DNA of 64,000 nt from Clostridiales bacterium (GTDB lineage Bacteria > Bacillota > Clostridia > Christensenellales > Pumilibacteraceae), in contig JAAVHP010000006.1 in the NCBI GenBank assembly GCA_014799665.1, forward strand, positions 35,600-99,599, given 5' to 3'. Shown here one piece after another: positions 26,052 through 35,244 of this stretch; the first letter of the stretch is position 1, and each line of letters begins with the position of its first letter. The position numbers were made by a program, and so were the translations under genes. The notes under the pieces were generated by a model. It did no database searches. It saw only the letters and a list, made by a program, of their open reading frames with translations, and had not been told where the DNA came from.

Positions 26052-26747
26052 TCAGCTCCTGCTGTCGTCCATGAACACGGCGTCGACCGCCGAAAAAATG
26101 GTGTACGCTACCTTTTCCTGATAGCTTGCGGTGATCAGCTTGTTCTCCTCGACGGAGTTGGACAGGAATCCGCACTCGCACAGTATGGACGGGTACTCGC
26201 TGCATTTGAGTATGTAGTAGTCGCCTACCGCAGCCGAACGCGGTTTGTCGTTTAGCACGTCGTTGAAATAGCTTTGAACCTTGTTCGCGAAAAACTCGCC
26301 CTTGGGGTCGGTCGCGAAAAAGGTTTGTGCGCCCGATACCGTGGATACGGGATAGGAATTGCAATGCACGCTTATCACGAGGTCGGGCGCGGCGGAGGAA
26401 AGGATATCGCGGCGGGCGCGCATATCGTCGCGCTTGCTGTATTTTACCCCGCCGCTCACAGCCGCCGAATCGCTGCGCGTCATGACTACGTTATACCCCG
26501 CGTTTTCGAGATACTTGCCGAGGTACTTGCTTATGGACAGGTTTATGTCGCTTTCCTTGGTCCCCGTGGTCTTGCCGACCACGCCGCCGTCCGCACCGCC
26601 GTGTCCCGCGTCGATAACGATCGTAATGCCGTTATCGGCGCGCGCGGAGGCAATTACGGTTGCGCCCACCGCGAACGCCGACACGACCGCGATTATCAGC
26701 GAAAGAACGACGATAACCGTTTTCTTTTTGATAGTAACGAATGCCAT
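26052..26747 (-). CDS. N-acetylmuramoyl-L-alanine amidase (Amidase_3, CwlD-like)
   Basis: A 231-residue secreted or membrane-anchored amidase. After an N-terminal hydrophobic helix (about 8-33) come VIDAGHGGADGG (Zn His), KESDINL (Glu ligand region), ISVHCNS (Zn His) and LCECGFLSN with the catalytic Glu. It cleaves the peptide stem from muramic acid. CwlD-like enzymes act in spore cortex modification, which suits a spore-former, but a vegetative role is equally possible. Confidence 0.92.
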   Translation of the reverse strand: MAFVTIKKKTVIVVLSLIIAVVSAFAVGATVIASARADNGITIVIDAGHGGADGGVVGKTTGTKESDINLSISKYLGKYLENAGYNVVMTRSDSAAVSGGVKYSKRDDMRARRDILSSAAPDLVISVHCNSYPVSTVSGAQTFFATDPKGEFFANKVQSYFNDVLNDKPRSAAVGDYYILKCSEYPSILCECGFLSNSVEENKLITASYQEKVAYTIFSAVDAVFMDDSRS

Positions 26748-26868
26748 TTGAAAGAAAATCCTTTTTGCAAACCATTATTATACGGGCAAAGTTATGCACT
26801 TATGCACATAGTTATGCACATTGCACTGTGTAAAAAGGTCGATAACGGTCGAATACCGTCGAAATTTA

Positions 26869-28341
26869 TCAGTGCGAGGAATAAAGCTTGACGTTGCCGT
26901 TCAGCCACGAATCGAATAGCGCGTTAAGCTGGCGTTTGGATGAGCTTTCCATTGCGCCTACGAGGTTTTGCGGCTCGGCTATGCCGAACTTATTGTCCTT
27001 ATAGTAGGTCTTTAAGCCGTTGAGGAACGCGGTCGAGCCGACGGTGTTTCGAACGTCGTCGAGCATGAGCGCGCCCTTAACGTAGGTCATGTACGTGTAT
27101 TCCGTTTCGCCGTCGTACTCGTTTACGGCGCGGGTCATGGACGTATCGCCGAGCCCGTTGTTTTTATACGTTTCGCAGTACAGCATATACGCGGACAGCG
27201 CGTCGGCGCGCTTAGCGTTGAACGTATAGTTATAGCCCTCGGCGTTCTCATAGAACATCATGGTCGAATACTCGGCAAGACCTTCGTCTAGCCAGGCGTA
27301 CTTGACCTCGTTGTTGCCCACAGCGCCGTACCACCACTGGTGCGCCGTTTCGTGGATGATTACGTCCTTTTTGACGTCGCCCGTGCACTCGTCGGAGATC
27401 ATTGACAGCGCGGGATATTCCATTCCGCCCTGCAAAAAGCCGGTCTGGACGACGGTATACTCGGCGTACGGATAATCGCCGAACAGCTCGCCGAACACGC
27501 GCACAGAGTCGATAGCCGCAGCAAGCGCGCCCTCTGCGTCGGCGTCGTTATAGTAGTAATAGTTGACTATTACCTCGTCGGACAGCCCGCTCATTTTTTG
27601 GTACTCACCGCACACCGCCGCGAAGTCGCGAACGTTCTCCGCTTTCATTTCGTAAGTGACGGTTACGCTCTCGCCTGCGGTGTTTTCGGTCTTTTGACTG
27701 ACTACGCCCGTCGCCGCGCACTCGTAGCCCTCGGGCAGCGTGAGCGTTACTTCGTAATCGGCGCACTCGCTGTAAAACGGATCGCCGCTCGAATAGTACG
27801 GATCGGCTACGAACGCGCCGTTCTCGTACACGCACGCTATGGGATAGAAATTGGCGAGGTTGACCGATTTATCGGTATAACCGAGACGGTGCCGCACCTC
27901 GGGAAGTTTAAGAGTATAATCGATTTGGATTTGAGCCTTATCGGTCGGGTCGAGCGTGCCCGTCGCAACAGAGAGAATATTCTCGTCCTCGCCCGCTACG
28001 GTGATATCGACTGCGTTGCCGTTTACCGTTACCGACTGAATATCGAGGCTAGAATAACTGCGCCCCGCGGGATAAGCTTCCGCTATGCGATTGGCGGATA
28101 CGGGGCTGTATTTAGCGCCCTCGCGGTAGGCGTTCGGGTACAAGTGAAACCACACCTCGTCGAGCGGGACGTCGGTGTTGTTCACGTAGTCGACAACTAC
28201 GGACGCAGTGAGCGTTTTGTCGCCCGACAGTTCCGCAGTGATCGTGTATTTGGTAAGCTCCTTGTCATCCGCCGAACCGCACGCCGCAAGCGATAATCCA
28301 AGCGCCGCCGTCAGCGCCATAGCCGTAATCTTTTTTCGCAT
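26869..28341 (-). CDS. M1-family metallopeptidase lipoprotein
   Basis: A 490-residue M1 aminopeptidase-like protein with a lipoprotein signal (lipobox LAAC near residue 20). The N-terminal beta domain is followed by the peptidase domain with GGMEYPAL (the GAMEN equivalent), HETAHQWWYGAVG (zinc HExxH) and LDEGLAEYS (third ligand Glu). It is probably anchored outside the membrane. I chose the ATG at 28341, preceded by AAAGGAG, and not the longer frame from 28392. No ERAP-like C-terminal domain is present. Confidence 0.92.
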   Translation of the reverse strand: MRKKITAMALTAALGLSLAACGSADDKELTKYTITAELSGDKTLTASVVVDYVNNTDVPLDEVWFHLYPNAYREGAKYSPVSANRIAEAYPAGRSYSSLDIQSVTVNGNAVDITVAGEDENILSVATGTLDPTDKAQIQIDYTLKLPEVRHRLGYTDKSVNLANFYPIACVYENGAFVADPYYSSGDPFYSECADYEVTLTLPEGYECAATGVVSQKTENTAGESVTVTYEMKAENVRDFAAVCGEYQKMSGLSDEVIVNYYYYNDADAEGALAAAIDSVRVFGELFGDYPYAEYTVVQTGFLQGGMEYPALSMISDECTGDVKKDVIIHETAHQWWYGAVGNNEVKYAWLDEGLAEYSTMMFYENAEGYNYTFNAKRADALSAYMLYCETYKNNGLGDTSMTRAVNEYDGETEYTYMTYVKGALMLDDVRNTVGSTAFLNGLKTYYKDNKFGIAEPQNLVGAMESSSKRQLNALFDSWLNGNVKLYSSH

Positions 28342-28516
28342 ATCAATCTCCTTTTTCGTACTGAGATATTGATATGACGAAAAATGCGGCAATATGACAT
28401 ATTATTAATTCAGAATGTAGAATTAAGAATTCAGAATTATTGACCACTGCGTGGTGATTTAATTAGTCCCATCTTCTTTAATTCCTAATTACTAATTTCT
28501 AATTCTTAATTGACTA

Positions 28517-29605
28517 TTATTTCCCTATGATAGGCGTTACGGGCGTATACGAGCGTTTTAACGCCTTTCTGCGGCTTTCACGATTGAACGCCGTGTCTAT
28601 AAGCGTTTGTATGAGCGTGGAAAAGCTCATACTGCTTCTGAACAATGCGTTGGACAGCGAGCCGGGTATTGTGTTTATTTCGTTCACAAAAACGTCATCG
28701 CCTTTTACGAGAAAGTCTATCCTTGCTATACCGCTCGCGCCTATTGACTTAAACGCCGTAACCGCCTGTTCCTTTATGCGCGCGGTTATCTCGTCATCTA
28801 CCTCGGCGGGGATCTTATGCCTGGTTTGCTTGACGTCACCCGAATATTTATCGTCGAAGGTCAAAAAGCTTTTCCACCCGACGGGCTGTTCGGTATCGGA
28901 TACTTCGATCTTGCCCGTTATACTATCGCCGAGCACTGCGCAGTTGATCTCGATAAAATCCTCTAACGCTTTTTCTATTATGACGGTATCGTCCCACTCG
29001 AACGCCACGCGCAGCGATGCGTATAGCTCGTCGGGCGTTTTTGCTATCGATATGCCAATCGAGCTGCCGAGGTTGCAAGGCTTGACGATCACGGGATAGC
29101 CCAGTTCGCTTGCCTGCTTTACGGCTACGGTCGCGTCACGTTCGTAGTCGGGTTTTATTATCGGGGCGTACGGAAGCACGCTCAGCCCGTTCTTTTCGAA
29201 CAGGACTTTGCTCATGAGCTTGTTCATGCCGATTGCCGAAGCGCAGACGTCGCTGCCCGTATACGGCACGCCACACATATCGAGCATGCCCTGCAATGCG
29301 CCGTCCTCGCCGCGCATACCGTGCATGCATAATAGAGCTGCGTCTATCTTGTGCAGTCGCTTGTTTTTAGTATACAGATACGGTTCGGCGGGGCGGATAT
29401 GTACGCTTATTTTTTTGAACTTCTTTTGGCGCACGGCAGCCGCACTGTCGACGCCTTTCGGGTCGACCGCCCACCACTCGCCGTCGGGGTCGATATACAC
29501 GCCCACGCACTTATACTTTACGGGACAGGCGTTCATTGCTTGCAAGCCCGTGATGATACTTATGTCGTGCTCGCACGACGTTCCACCGAAAAATACAGCA
29601 ATCAT
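28517..29605 (-). CDS. ddl: D-alanine-D-alanine ligase
   Basis: A 362-residue ATP-grasp ligase making D-Ala-D-Ala for peptidoglycan. FFGGTSCEHDISI, LHG-like MHGMRGEDGALQGM, VKPCNLGSSIGI, RIDFLVK and VNEINTIPGSLSN are conserved. The length is normal. No Shine-Dalgarno precedes the ATG; instead the start codon lies inside a perfect 10-bp inverted repeat. Confidence 0.95.
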   Translation of the reverse strand: MIAVFFGGTSCEHDISIITGLQAMNACPVKYKCVGVYIDPDGEWWAVDPKGVDSAAAVRQKKFKKISVHIRPAEPYLYTKNKRLHKIDAALLCMHGMRGEDGALQGMLDMCGVPYTGSDVCASAIGMNKLMSKVLFEKNGLSVLPYAPIIKPDYERDATVAVKQASELGYPVIVKPCNLGSSIGISIAKTPDELYASLRVAFEWDDTVIIEKALEDFIEINCAVLGDSITGKIEVSDTEQPVGWKSFLTFDDKYSGDVKQTRHKIPAEVDDEITARIKEQAVTAFKSIGASGIARIDFLVKGDDVFVNEINTIPGSLSNALFRSSMSFSTLIQTLIDTAFNRESRRKALKRSYTPVTPIIGK

Positions 29606-29624
29606 ATTTTTTATATATGATTGC
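29598..29624 (-). promoter_or_regulatory. Inverted repeat enclosing the ddl start codon
   Basis: GCAATCATAT (29598-29607) and ATATGATTGC (29615-29624) form a perfect 10-bp hairpin with a 7-nt loop. The ddl ATG (29605-29603) is in the downstream arm. It could hide the start in mRNA or be a protein-binding dyad. Confidence 0.6.
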
Positions 29625-29749
29625 CGTCTTTTTTTAGTGTCGTATATTTAATTAATTAGTAAAAAAACTTTTCGCCCGAGTAATTTCGGTACGTTATTTA
29701 TTTCTTTACGCCACTCTAAAACGGGTTTTTATCTTGTTTTTTTATTATA

Positions 29750-30547
29750 TTACAGCGACGGGATGAAATAGAACGAGAAAGTTAAAATCGCTATGATCAA
29801 AAGGTAGAGCGAGAACCATTTGTAATTTGCTTTGGCGATAAGCTTGAGCATGACACGTATGGCAATATAGCCCGAAGCAAACGCGCTCATTGCGCCCACG
29901 AATATGCTAAACCAATCTATTTGAGCAAGCGCCCCCGCTTGCGCGACGTCGATAACACTCAATAACAGCGAACCGCAAATAACGGGTATACTCATTAGAA
30001 ATGAGAAAGTAGCAACCTCTTTGCTGTCCGTTCCCGTTACCGTGCCGCCGAATATGGTCGAGCCCGAACGCGATATACCGGGGAATACTCCCGCGCCCTG
30101 CATAAAGCCCATGGCTACCGCCCCGCCCCAGCTGAGCGGTTTAGGCGATTTATTGCGCTTTGCGACTACTTCGCTCACAAACATTATTATTGCCGTGAAC
30201 AGGAAGAAGAAGCACAAATAAGTTGCCGTCGAGAAATACTGTTCTATATAGTCCTTAAACGCGAACCCGACTATGACTGCGGGTATGGTCGCGACGATAA
30301 GCATTAATAACCGCTTGAACGGTTTTTTAAACAATTCGAGAATGGGCTTATACAGCACGATTACGACGGCAACGAGCGTGCCCAAATGCACAAACACGTC
30401 GAACATCAGGTTAAACTGTCCGTTGCCGTTATTGAGCCCCATTAGCTCGCGGACCAATATAAGGTGTCCGCTCGACGATACAGGTAAAAATTCGGTCAGA
30501 CCTTGAACAAGCCCGAGTACCATGGCTTGCCACCAAACCATATTCAT
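29750..30547 (-). CDS. uppP: Undecaprenyl-diphosphatase
   Basis: A 265-residue polytopic membrane enzyme recycling the lipid carrier undecaprenyl diphosphate (BacA family). GLTEFLPVSSSGHLIL near residue 15 and PGISRSGSTI near 158 are the catalytic loops. About eight TMs. I chose the ATG at 30547, which follows GGAG, over the longer frame. The composite palindromic element lies directly upstream. Confidence 0.95.
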   Translation of the reverse strand: MNMVWWQAMVLGLVQGLTEFLPVSSSGHLILVRELMGLNNGNGQFNLMFDVFVHLGTLVAVVIVLYKPILELFKKPFKRLLMLIVATIPAVIVGFAFKDYIEQYFSTATYLCFFFLFTAIIMFVSEVVAKRNKSPKPLSWGGAVAMGFMQGAGVFPGISRSGSTIFGGTVTGTDSKEVATFSFLMSIPVICGSLLLSVIDVAQAGALAQIDWFSIFVGAMSAFASGYIAIRVMLKLIAKANYKWFSLYLLIIAILTFSFYFIPSL

Positions 30548-30564
30548 TTTTATCTCCTTTGCCC

Positions 30565-30848
30565 TACGGGATGTCAACCCGAGTAGAACACATTTTTGCG
30601 GGCAAATCGTGCGTTATACTGCGTTAAAGCCCTTGCATAGCCGATCTAAGGCTTACGCTTCGGGCTTTGCCTTGTCTAACACCCGATTTGCTATGCAAAA
30701 ATGCTCGCTTTATAAGCAGCGTTTTTCGAGCTATTTATCGACTTATCGAGTGAAGGCGTAGCCTCGGCGCTACGGCAAACGAGAGAAGGCGGAAAAGAGC
30801 CGAATAAACGCGCTTATTAAAGTGTTCTACATGGGTTGACATCCCGTA
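30565..30848. repeat. Composite palindromic element with ~32-bp terminal inverted repeats (MITE-like)
   Basis: Both ends carry TACGGGATGTCAACCC then GTAGAACAC in inverted orientation. Inside are two adjacent large palindromes: one about 30590-30702 (arms ATTTTTGC..GCAAATCG), and one about 30711-30820 with core GTAGCctcgGCGCTAC at its centre (30765.5). No protein frame of note lies within. It fills the 370-nt gap between uppP and the CapD-like gene. No target-site duplication is obvious. Confidence 0.75.
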
Positions 30849-30917
30849 CAATCGAGCTACTTATATATACTGCAAACGCAATTGAAATATTCTCGATAAG
30901 TATCGCGTTTATATGCG

Positions 30918-32948
30918 CTATGCGGCGGCGGTCGGAGGCTGTTCTTCCGTCATTTTCGCTTCGGCCTCCGCGGCGCGAAGTGACGATGCGCGCTCCTTTA
31001 TCGCCTGCTCGCGTGCGGCGCGCGGAACGATATCGAACACCTTCTTTTCGATGCCGACTTCGTCCTCAGCTTCGGCTAAGCGTTTGAGCTCGTCGAGCTC
31101 CTTATCGAACTTGGTTTTGTCGATATTTTCGAGCTTGGTTACGAATATGCCTTCGTGCAGGGTTTTATCGACCTGCTCCTTGTCGTAACGCAGTTCTTCG
31201 AACAGCTTTTCGCCGGGGCGCAGACCCGAAATAACTATTTGAATATCCTTGTTGGGGACATATCCGTTAAGCCGAATAAGATTGCACGCAAGGTCGTAGA
31301 TAAACACGGGATCGCCCATGTCGAGAACGAACACCTCGCCACTCGACGCCAACGCACCCGTTTGAAGCACCAATCTTACGGCTTCCGGTATCGTCATGAA
31401 ATAACGTTTGATATTCCTATCGGTAACGGTGACCGGACCGCCCTCGCGAATTTGCTTTAAGAATGTGGGAATAACCGAGCCTGACGAGCCGAGAACATTG
31501 CCGAACCGCACCGCAGCCATTTGCATTTTGCCGCCCTCGGCACGCGTTTGCACGAGCATTTCGGCAAGGCGCTTGCTCGCGCCCATTACGTTTGCGGGGT
31601 TGACCGCCTTGTCTGTGGATATGAGAACGAACCGCTTTACGCCCGCTTTTTGGCACTGCTCGATAACGTTCTTAGTGCCGAACACGTTGTTTTTGATCGC
31701 CTCGGTAGGTGCAATCTCCATCATAGGAACGTGCTTATACGCCGCGGCGTGGAATACCGTTTCGGGCTTGAATTTTTTGAGCACGCTAGCAAGCTTGTCC
31801 TTTTCGCGCACGGTACCCATAATGAGCGTGTAGCGCGATTTATCGTACAGCTTGCTGAACTCCTGGTCGATATTGAACATTCCATTCTCGTGCTGATCGA
31901 AAATAACGAGGTGCTTGCAACCGAATATGAGCGCCTGACGGCAAAGCTCCGAGCCGATCGAGCCCGCGCCGCCCGTAACCATAACGACCTTATCTTTGAC
32001 AGACATATCGACGAGCTCTTGACGGACCTTGAATTCGTCCCTGCCCAAAAGGCTTTCTATTTTAATATCGTGCAATGTTAGCGACGAATTGGCTATGCCG
32101 TTCGCGTCGCTGATCGGCGGAAGCATTTTAATGGGAACGTTAAACTTGCTGAGCCGCTCGTAGATATGCTTTAACTGCGATTTCGTAAGGTCGGTTATCG
32201 CTATGACGAACAGCTCCGGATCGTACGTTTCCACTATACCGTCGATATCGTCCAAGCCACCCGCAACGAGACAGCCGCCTATCGTTTTGCCGTGCTTGTC
32301 CGGATCGTCGTCGATATACGCAACGGGATCGCAGCCCTCGTCGGGGTTAGAAGTAAAGCGACTGTTAAGCGCCGAACCGACGTTACCCGCGCCGTAAATA
32401 ACAGTGCGTTTAAGACGGGCGTTATCGGTCTCCGACATATTGCCGCGCCTTACGTGCTTGATATATCCGAACACCATATACGAGAACCGCGGTATTGCGG
32501 TAAGCACGAGCGCGATTACTACATATAAAAGAATTTGAGTACCCCAAAACTCGACGTTGAACGCCGCTTTGAAGATAAGCTTAACAATCATCAGTATGAA
32601 GTACGACACGACGTACGCCGATGCGAACTTCATAAACTCGATACGCCCCGCGAACTTCCACACAACATTGTAGCAGTTAAAGAGCGCGAGCAGGCATATA
32701 GGCATCGCTATCATGATAACCATGATAGGTATTTCGAAATTCAAATAGTTATGCGGATAGTTGTCAATCGGTATCGCCCTGAACATGGCGGCGCGCGCTA
32801 TCCAAAACGAAGCAATACAAAACGCAATATCAAGTAAGAACGTCAAAATTATGCCGCGGTAGCGCGGCGAAATAATGTTGCCCAGCTTCGAATTTTTCTT
32901 CGCTTCGGTTTTTCCGTCGCGTTCGGATTTCTTAGGTTGTTCTGCCAT
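30918..32948 (-). CDS. CapD/WbpM-type nucleotide-sugar 4,6-dehydratase/epimerase, membrane-bound
   Basis: A 676-residue protein. Four TMs lie in the first ~150 residues, then a CoA-binding-like Rossmann domain (VIYGAGNVGSAL), then the SDR catalytic domain with MVTGGAGSIGSELCRQ, HAAAYKHVPMME and the STDKAVNP segment. It modifies UDP-linked sugars (often UDP-GlcNAc) for capsule or cell-surface glycans. The C-terminus is Ala/Glu-rich. AGAGGTAAG precedes the ATG. Confidence 0.93.
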   Translation of the reverse strand: MAEQPKKSERDGKTEAKKNSKLGNIISPRYRGIILTFLLDIAFCIASFWIARAAMFRAIPIDNYPHNYLNFEIPIMVIMIAMPICLLALFNCYNVVWKFAGRIEFMKFASAYVVSYFILMIVKLIFKAAFNVEFWGTQILLYVVIALVLTAIPRFSYMVFGYIKHVRRGNMSETDNARLKRTVIYGAGNVGSALNSRFTSNPDEGCDPVAYIDDDPDKHGKTIGGCLVAGGLDDIDGIVETYDPELFVIAITDLTKSQLKHIYERLSKFNVPIKMLPPISDANGIANSSLTLHDIKIESLLGRDEFKVRQELVDMSVKDKVVMVTGGAGSIGSELCRQALIFGCKHLVIFDQHENGMFNIDQEFSKLYDKSRYTLIMGTVREKDKLASVLKKFKPETVFHAAAYKHVPMMEIAPTEAIKNNVFGTKNVIEQCQKAGVKRFVLISTDKAVNPANVMGASKRLAEMLVQTRAEGGKMQMAAVRFGNVLGSSGSVIPTFLKQIREGGPVTVTDRNIKRYFMTIPEAVRLVLQTGALASSGEVFVLDMGDPVFIYDLACNLIRLNGYVPNKDIQIVISGLRPGEKLFEELRYDKEQVDKTLHEGIFVTKLENIDKTKFDKELDELKRLAEAEDEVGIEKKVFDIVPRAAREQAIKERASSLRAAEAEAKMTEEQPPTAAA

Positions 32949-33065
32949 CTTACCTCTTAACGGTCGTTCACTGCAACCGCCTTAACAATGATAACATATA
33001 TAAATGCCGAATGTCAATGAATAATCAAGAATTAGAAATTATTGATTAAGAATTAATATGATTAT

Positions 33066-34349
33066 TTACGCTTTTCTCGTGTTTATATACTTTTTAAACA
33101 CGGAAAGTACTTCGTCTATCTTGCGCGCGTCCTCGCATTCGCACATTACGCGAACTTTCGGCTCGGTACCAGACATTCTGACTATCAGCCTGCCTATGCC
33201 GGAAAGCCGCGCGGTATAGTCCTCAATAAGCCCGATCATTTCCTTTTCGTACATAATCGACTGATCGGCGTATTCGGCGATCGCCTTTTGCGGGAAAAGA
33301 TTGAGCTCCATGAACTCGCCGAGCTTGCCTTTTTTATAAAGCGTTTTAGTGAGTATCATGCTCGACATTATGCCGTCGCCCGTCGTCGCTTGCGGATACA
33401 CAATATAGTGTCCGCTCTGCTCACCGCCGAGGTTGTACCCCTTTTTGAACATAAGATCGCAAATATACTTATCGCCGACAGGCGTACGGACGAGCCGCCG
33501 TCCGTCCTTTTCGAGCCGTCGTTCGAGCGCGGTATTGGAAAGTATCGTTCCGACTACTACGTTGTCTTTGAGCGACATTTCGCGACCGAGGTTATATAAT
33601 ACGGAGTCGCCGTCCATAATTTTGCCGTCGAACACGAACGACAGCCTGTCGGCGTCGCCGTCATACGAAAAACCGAGCTTATAGTCGGTGTTTTGCATGG
33701 AATGCAGAACATAGTCGGGATGAAGCGCCCCGCAACCGCAATTGATCTTTTCGCCGCGAAGCTTGTAGTTTTCTATCTCGACCGTTGCGCCCAAGCGCTC
33801 AAACGCTTGCTTAGCAACCGTCGAAGCCGCGCCGTAACCGCAGTCGAGCCAAACCTTTGCGCCCGTCATGTCTGCGTCGACCGTTTCGACCAAATAGTTC
33901 ACGTACTGCTCCTGCGCGTCGTCGATATTCCGCACCGAGCCAACGGCGCGCATTTCGGTCGGGTTGTCGATATAATACTCGATACTACCCTCTTGCTCCT
34001 CGCTGAGCTTTACGCCGTTGCCGTCGAAAATTTTAATGCCGTTATACTCGGGCGGATTGTGCGATGCCGATATAACAATGCCGCAAAGCGCCTTGTGCTT
34101 AATTGCCATGCGCGCGATTGCGGGCGTAGGAAGAACACCCACCGTCAAAACATCTGCGCCGCCGCGTTTAAGCCCGTCGATAAGCGACTGTTGGATTTCG
34201 GGACCGGATACGCGGGTATCGCGCCCTACCACGATTTCACCCTTACCGAAGTATGCGACTACCGCAAGTCCTACCTTGTAAGCGAGCGCGGCGTCCAGAT
34301 TATCGCCGTACTTGCCGCGAATGCCGTCGGTGCCGAAATATTTACCCAT
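33066..34349 (-). CDS. glmM: Phosphoglucosamine mutase
   Basis: A 427-residue GlmM, interconverting glucosamine 6- and 1-phosphate for UDP-GlcNAc. KYFGTDGIRG starts the protein; ISASHNPPEYNGIKIF carries the phosphoserine; SYDGDADRL binds the metal; GGEQSGHYI and RMSGTEPKVRV bind substrate. The ATG at 34349 after GGAGGCG is chosen; the 41-codon upstream extension runs across the promoter and is rejected. glmS lies nearby on the other strand. Confidence 0.95.
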   Translation of the reverse strand: MGKYFGTDGIRGKYGDNLDAALAYKVGLAVVAYFGKGEIVVGRDTRVSGPEIQQSLIDGLKRGGADVLTVGVLPTPAIARMAIKHKALCGIVISASHNPPEYNGIKIFDGNGVKLSEEQEGSIEYYIDNPTEMRAVGSVRNIDDAQEQYVNYLVETVDADMTGAKVWLDCGYGAASTVAKQAFERLGATVEIENYKLRGEKINCGCGALHPDYVLHSMQNTDYKLGFSYDGDADRLSFVFDGKIMDGDSVLYNLGREMSLKDNVVVGTILSNTALERRLEKDGRRLVRTPVGDKYICDLMFKKGYNLGGEQSGHYIVYPQATTGDGIMSSMILTKTLYKKGKLGEFMELNLFPQKAIAEYADQSIMYEKEMIGLIEDYTARLSGIGRLIVRMSGTEPKVRVMCECEDARKIDEVLSVFKKYINTRKA

Positions 34350-34363
34350 TTTCGCCTCCATAC

Positions 34364-34379
34364 GACCCAAATTTAGGTC
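34364..34379 (-). promoter_or_regulatory. Dyad in the glmM leader
   Basis: GACCTAAATTTGGGTC is an 8+8 palindrome with one mismatch. It lies just upstream of the glmM ribosome-binding site and may be an operator. Confidence 0.4.
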
Positions 34380-34409
34380 ATATATTAGTATATGTAGGAA
34401 TACCTTAAA

Positions 34410-34438
34410 ATTATAATACATTGCGCGAATTTTGTCAA
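34410..34438 (-). promoter_or_regulatory. Perfect promoter of glmM
   Basis: TTGACA (34433-34438) and TATAAT (34410-34415) on the minus strand, exactly 17 nt apart. Confidence 0.85.
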
Positions 34439-34496
34439 TATTATAAAATAACTTCTTTAAAAAATAGAACATAAAAAACGACTTCGCTCTATCTTG

Positions 34497-34526
34497 TTGA
34501 CATATTACCCTATTTTCGATTATACT
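34497..34526 (+). promoter_or_regulatory. Promoter of the small multidrug-export-like gene, leaderless
   Basis: TTGACA (34497-34502) and TATACT (34521-34526) with 18-nt spacing. The start codon is only 8 nt after the -10 box, so transcription should begin at or next to the ATG. Confidence 0.75.
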
Positions 34527-34534
34527 ATATCGGT

Positions 34535-35233
34535 ATGACAGCTATATTAGATAATATTGCAAACGCCATGAATAACGCGCTCGGCTCGGCGCTGACCGTT
34601 TTTTTGCTTTCCATGATCCCGCTTGCCGAAGCGAAGGTAGCTATTCTTTTCGGGTTGAGAATGGGAATGAACCCGTTCGAAGCTTTCGGCTGGGCGTTTT
34701 TGGGCTCGTCATTTGTCGCGCCCATACTGTTGCTTATTTGGATACCGATAATAAACGCTCTGTCGCGCACCAAGCTTTTTGCCAAGGTCGGAAAATTCCT
34801 ATATGACAAATTCGAAAAGAAATCGCGCTCGCTTAAAACAGCAGACGACAGCGGCGAAGCTCCGCCCGACGGCGGCAAAAAGAAGATTTTGACTAAAAAA
34901 GACTTGAAGCGAATGGGCGGCTTGGCGCTTTTTGTAGGCGTTCCCGCACCCATGACGGGCGTTTGGACAGGCTGTGCTGTCGCGGCAATTACAAAAGTCG
35001 GGTACGTTAAGGGTTTAATCGGCATAGTATTAGGTAATGCGGTTGCTTGCGGATTGCTTACGCTTATCGGCTATTTATTCGGCGCATACGTCGATTATAT
35101 CATTTACGCTTTCCTGGCAATAATCGTAATCATTGTGATCGTCTTTTTCATTAAATTGTTCACGTTTAAACCGAAGGACGAAGCTGAGGCGCAAACCGCA
35201 ACCGAAACGAACGACGACGTTCAATCGGAATAA
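34535..35233 (+). CDS. COG2426-type small multidrug export protein
   Basis: A 232-residue membrane protein with about five TMs and a basic cytoplasmic loop (residues about 88-125). MIPLAEAKVAILFGLRMGMNPFEA and VPAPMTGVWTGCAVA match the Sm_multidrug_ex family (COG2426); transport function in that family is poorly proven. There is no Shine-Dalgarno, and the mRNA appears leaderless. glmS begins 11 nt downstream, so the two are co-transcribed. Confidence 0.8.
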   Translation: MTAILDNIANAMNNALGSALTVFLLSMIPLAEAKVAILFGLRMGMNPFEAFGWAFLGSSFVAPILLLIWIPIINALSRTKLFAKVGKFLYDKFEKKSRSLKTADDSGEAPPDGGKKKILTKKDLKRMGGLALFVGVPAPMTGVWTGCAVAAITKVGYVKGLIGIVLGNAVACGLLTLIGYLFGAYVDYIIYAFLAIIVIIVIVFFIKLFTFKPKDEAEAQTATETNDDVQSE

Positions 35234-35244
35234 AGGAGAAAATC

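Noticed and set aside
26790..26830. TTATGCACA direct repeats as a small CRISPR or iteron array
   Set aside because: Only three short, unevenly spaced copies; no spacer regularity, cas gene or replication gene nearby.
35234..35244. glmS ribozyme
   Set aside because: Only 11 nt separate glmS from the upstream gene, and no ribozyme-like fold is present.
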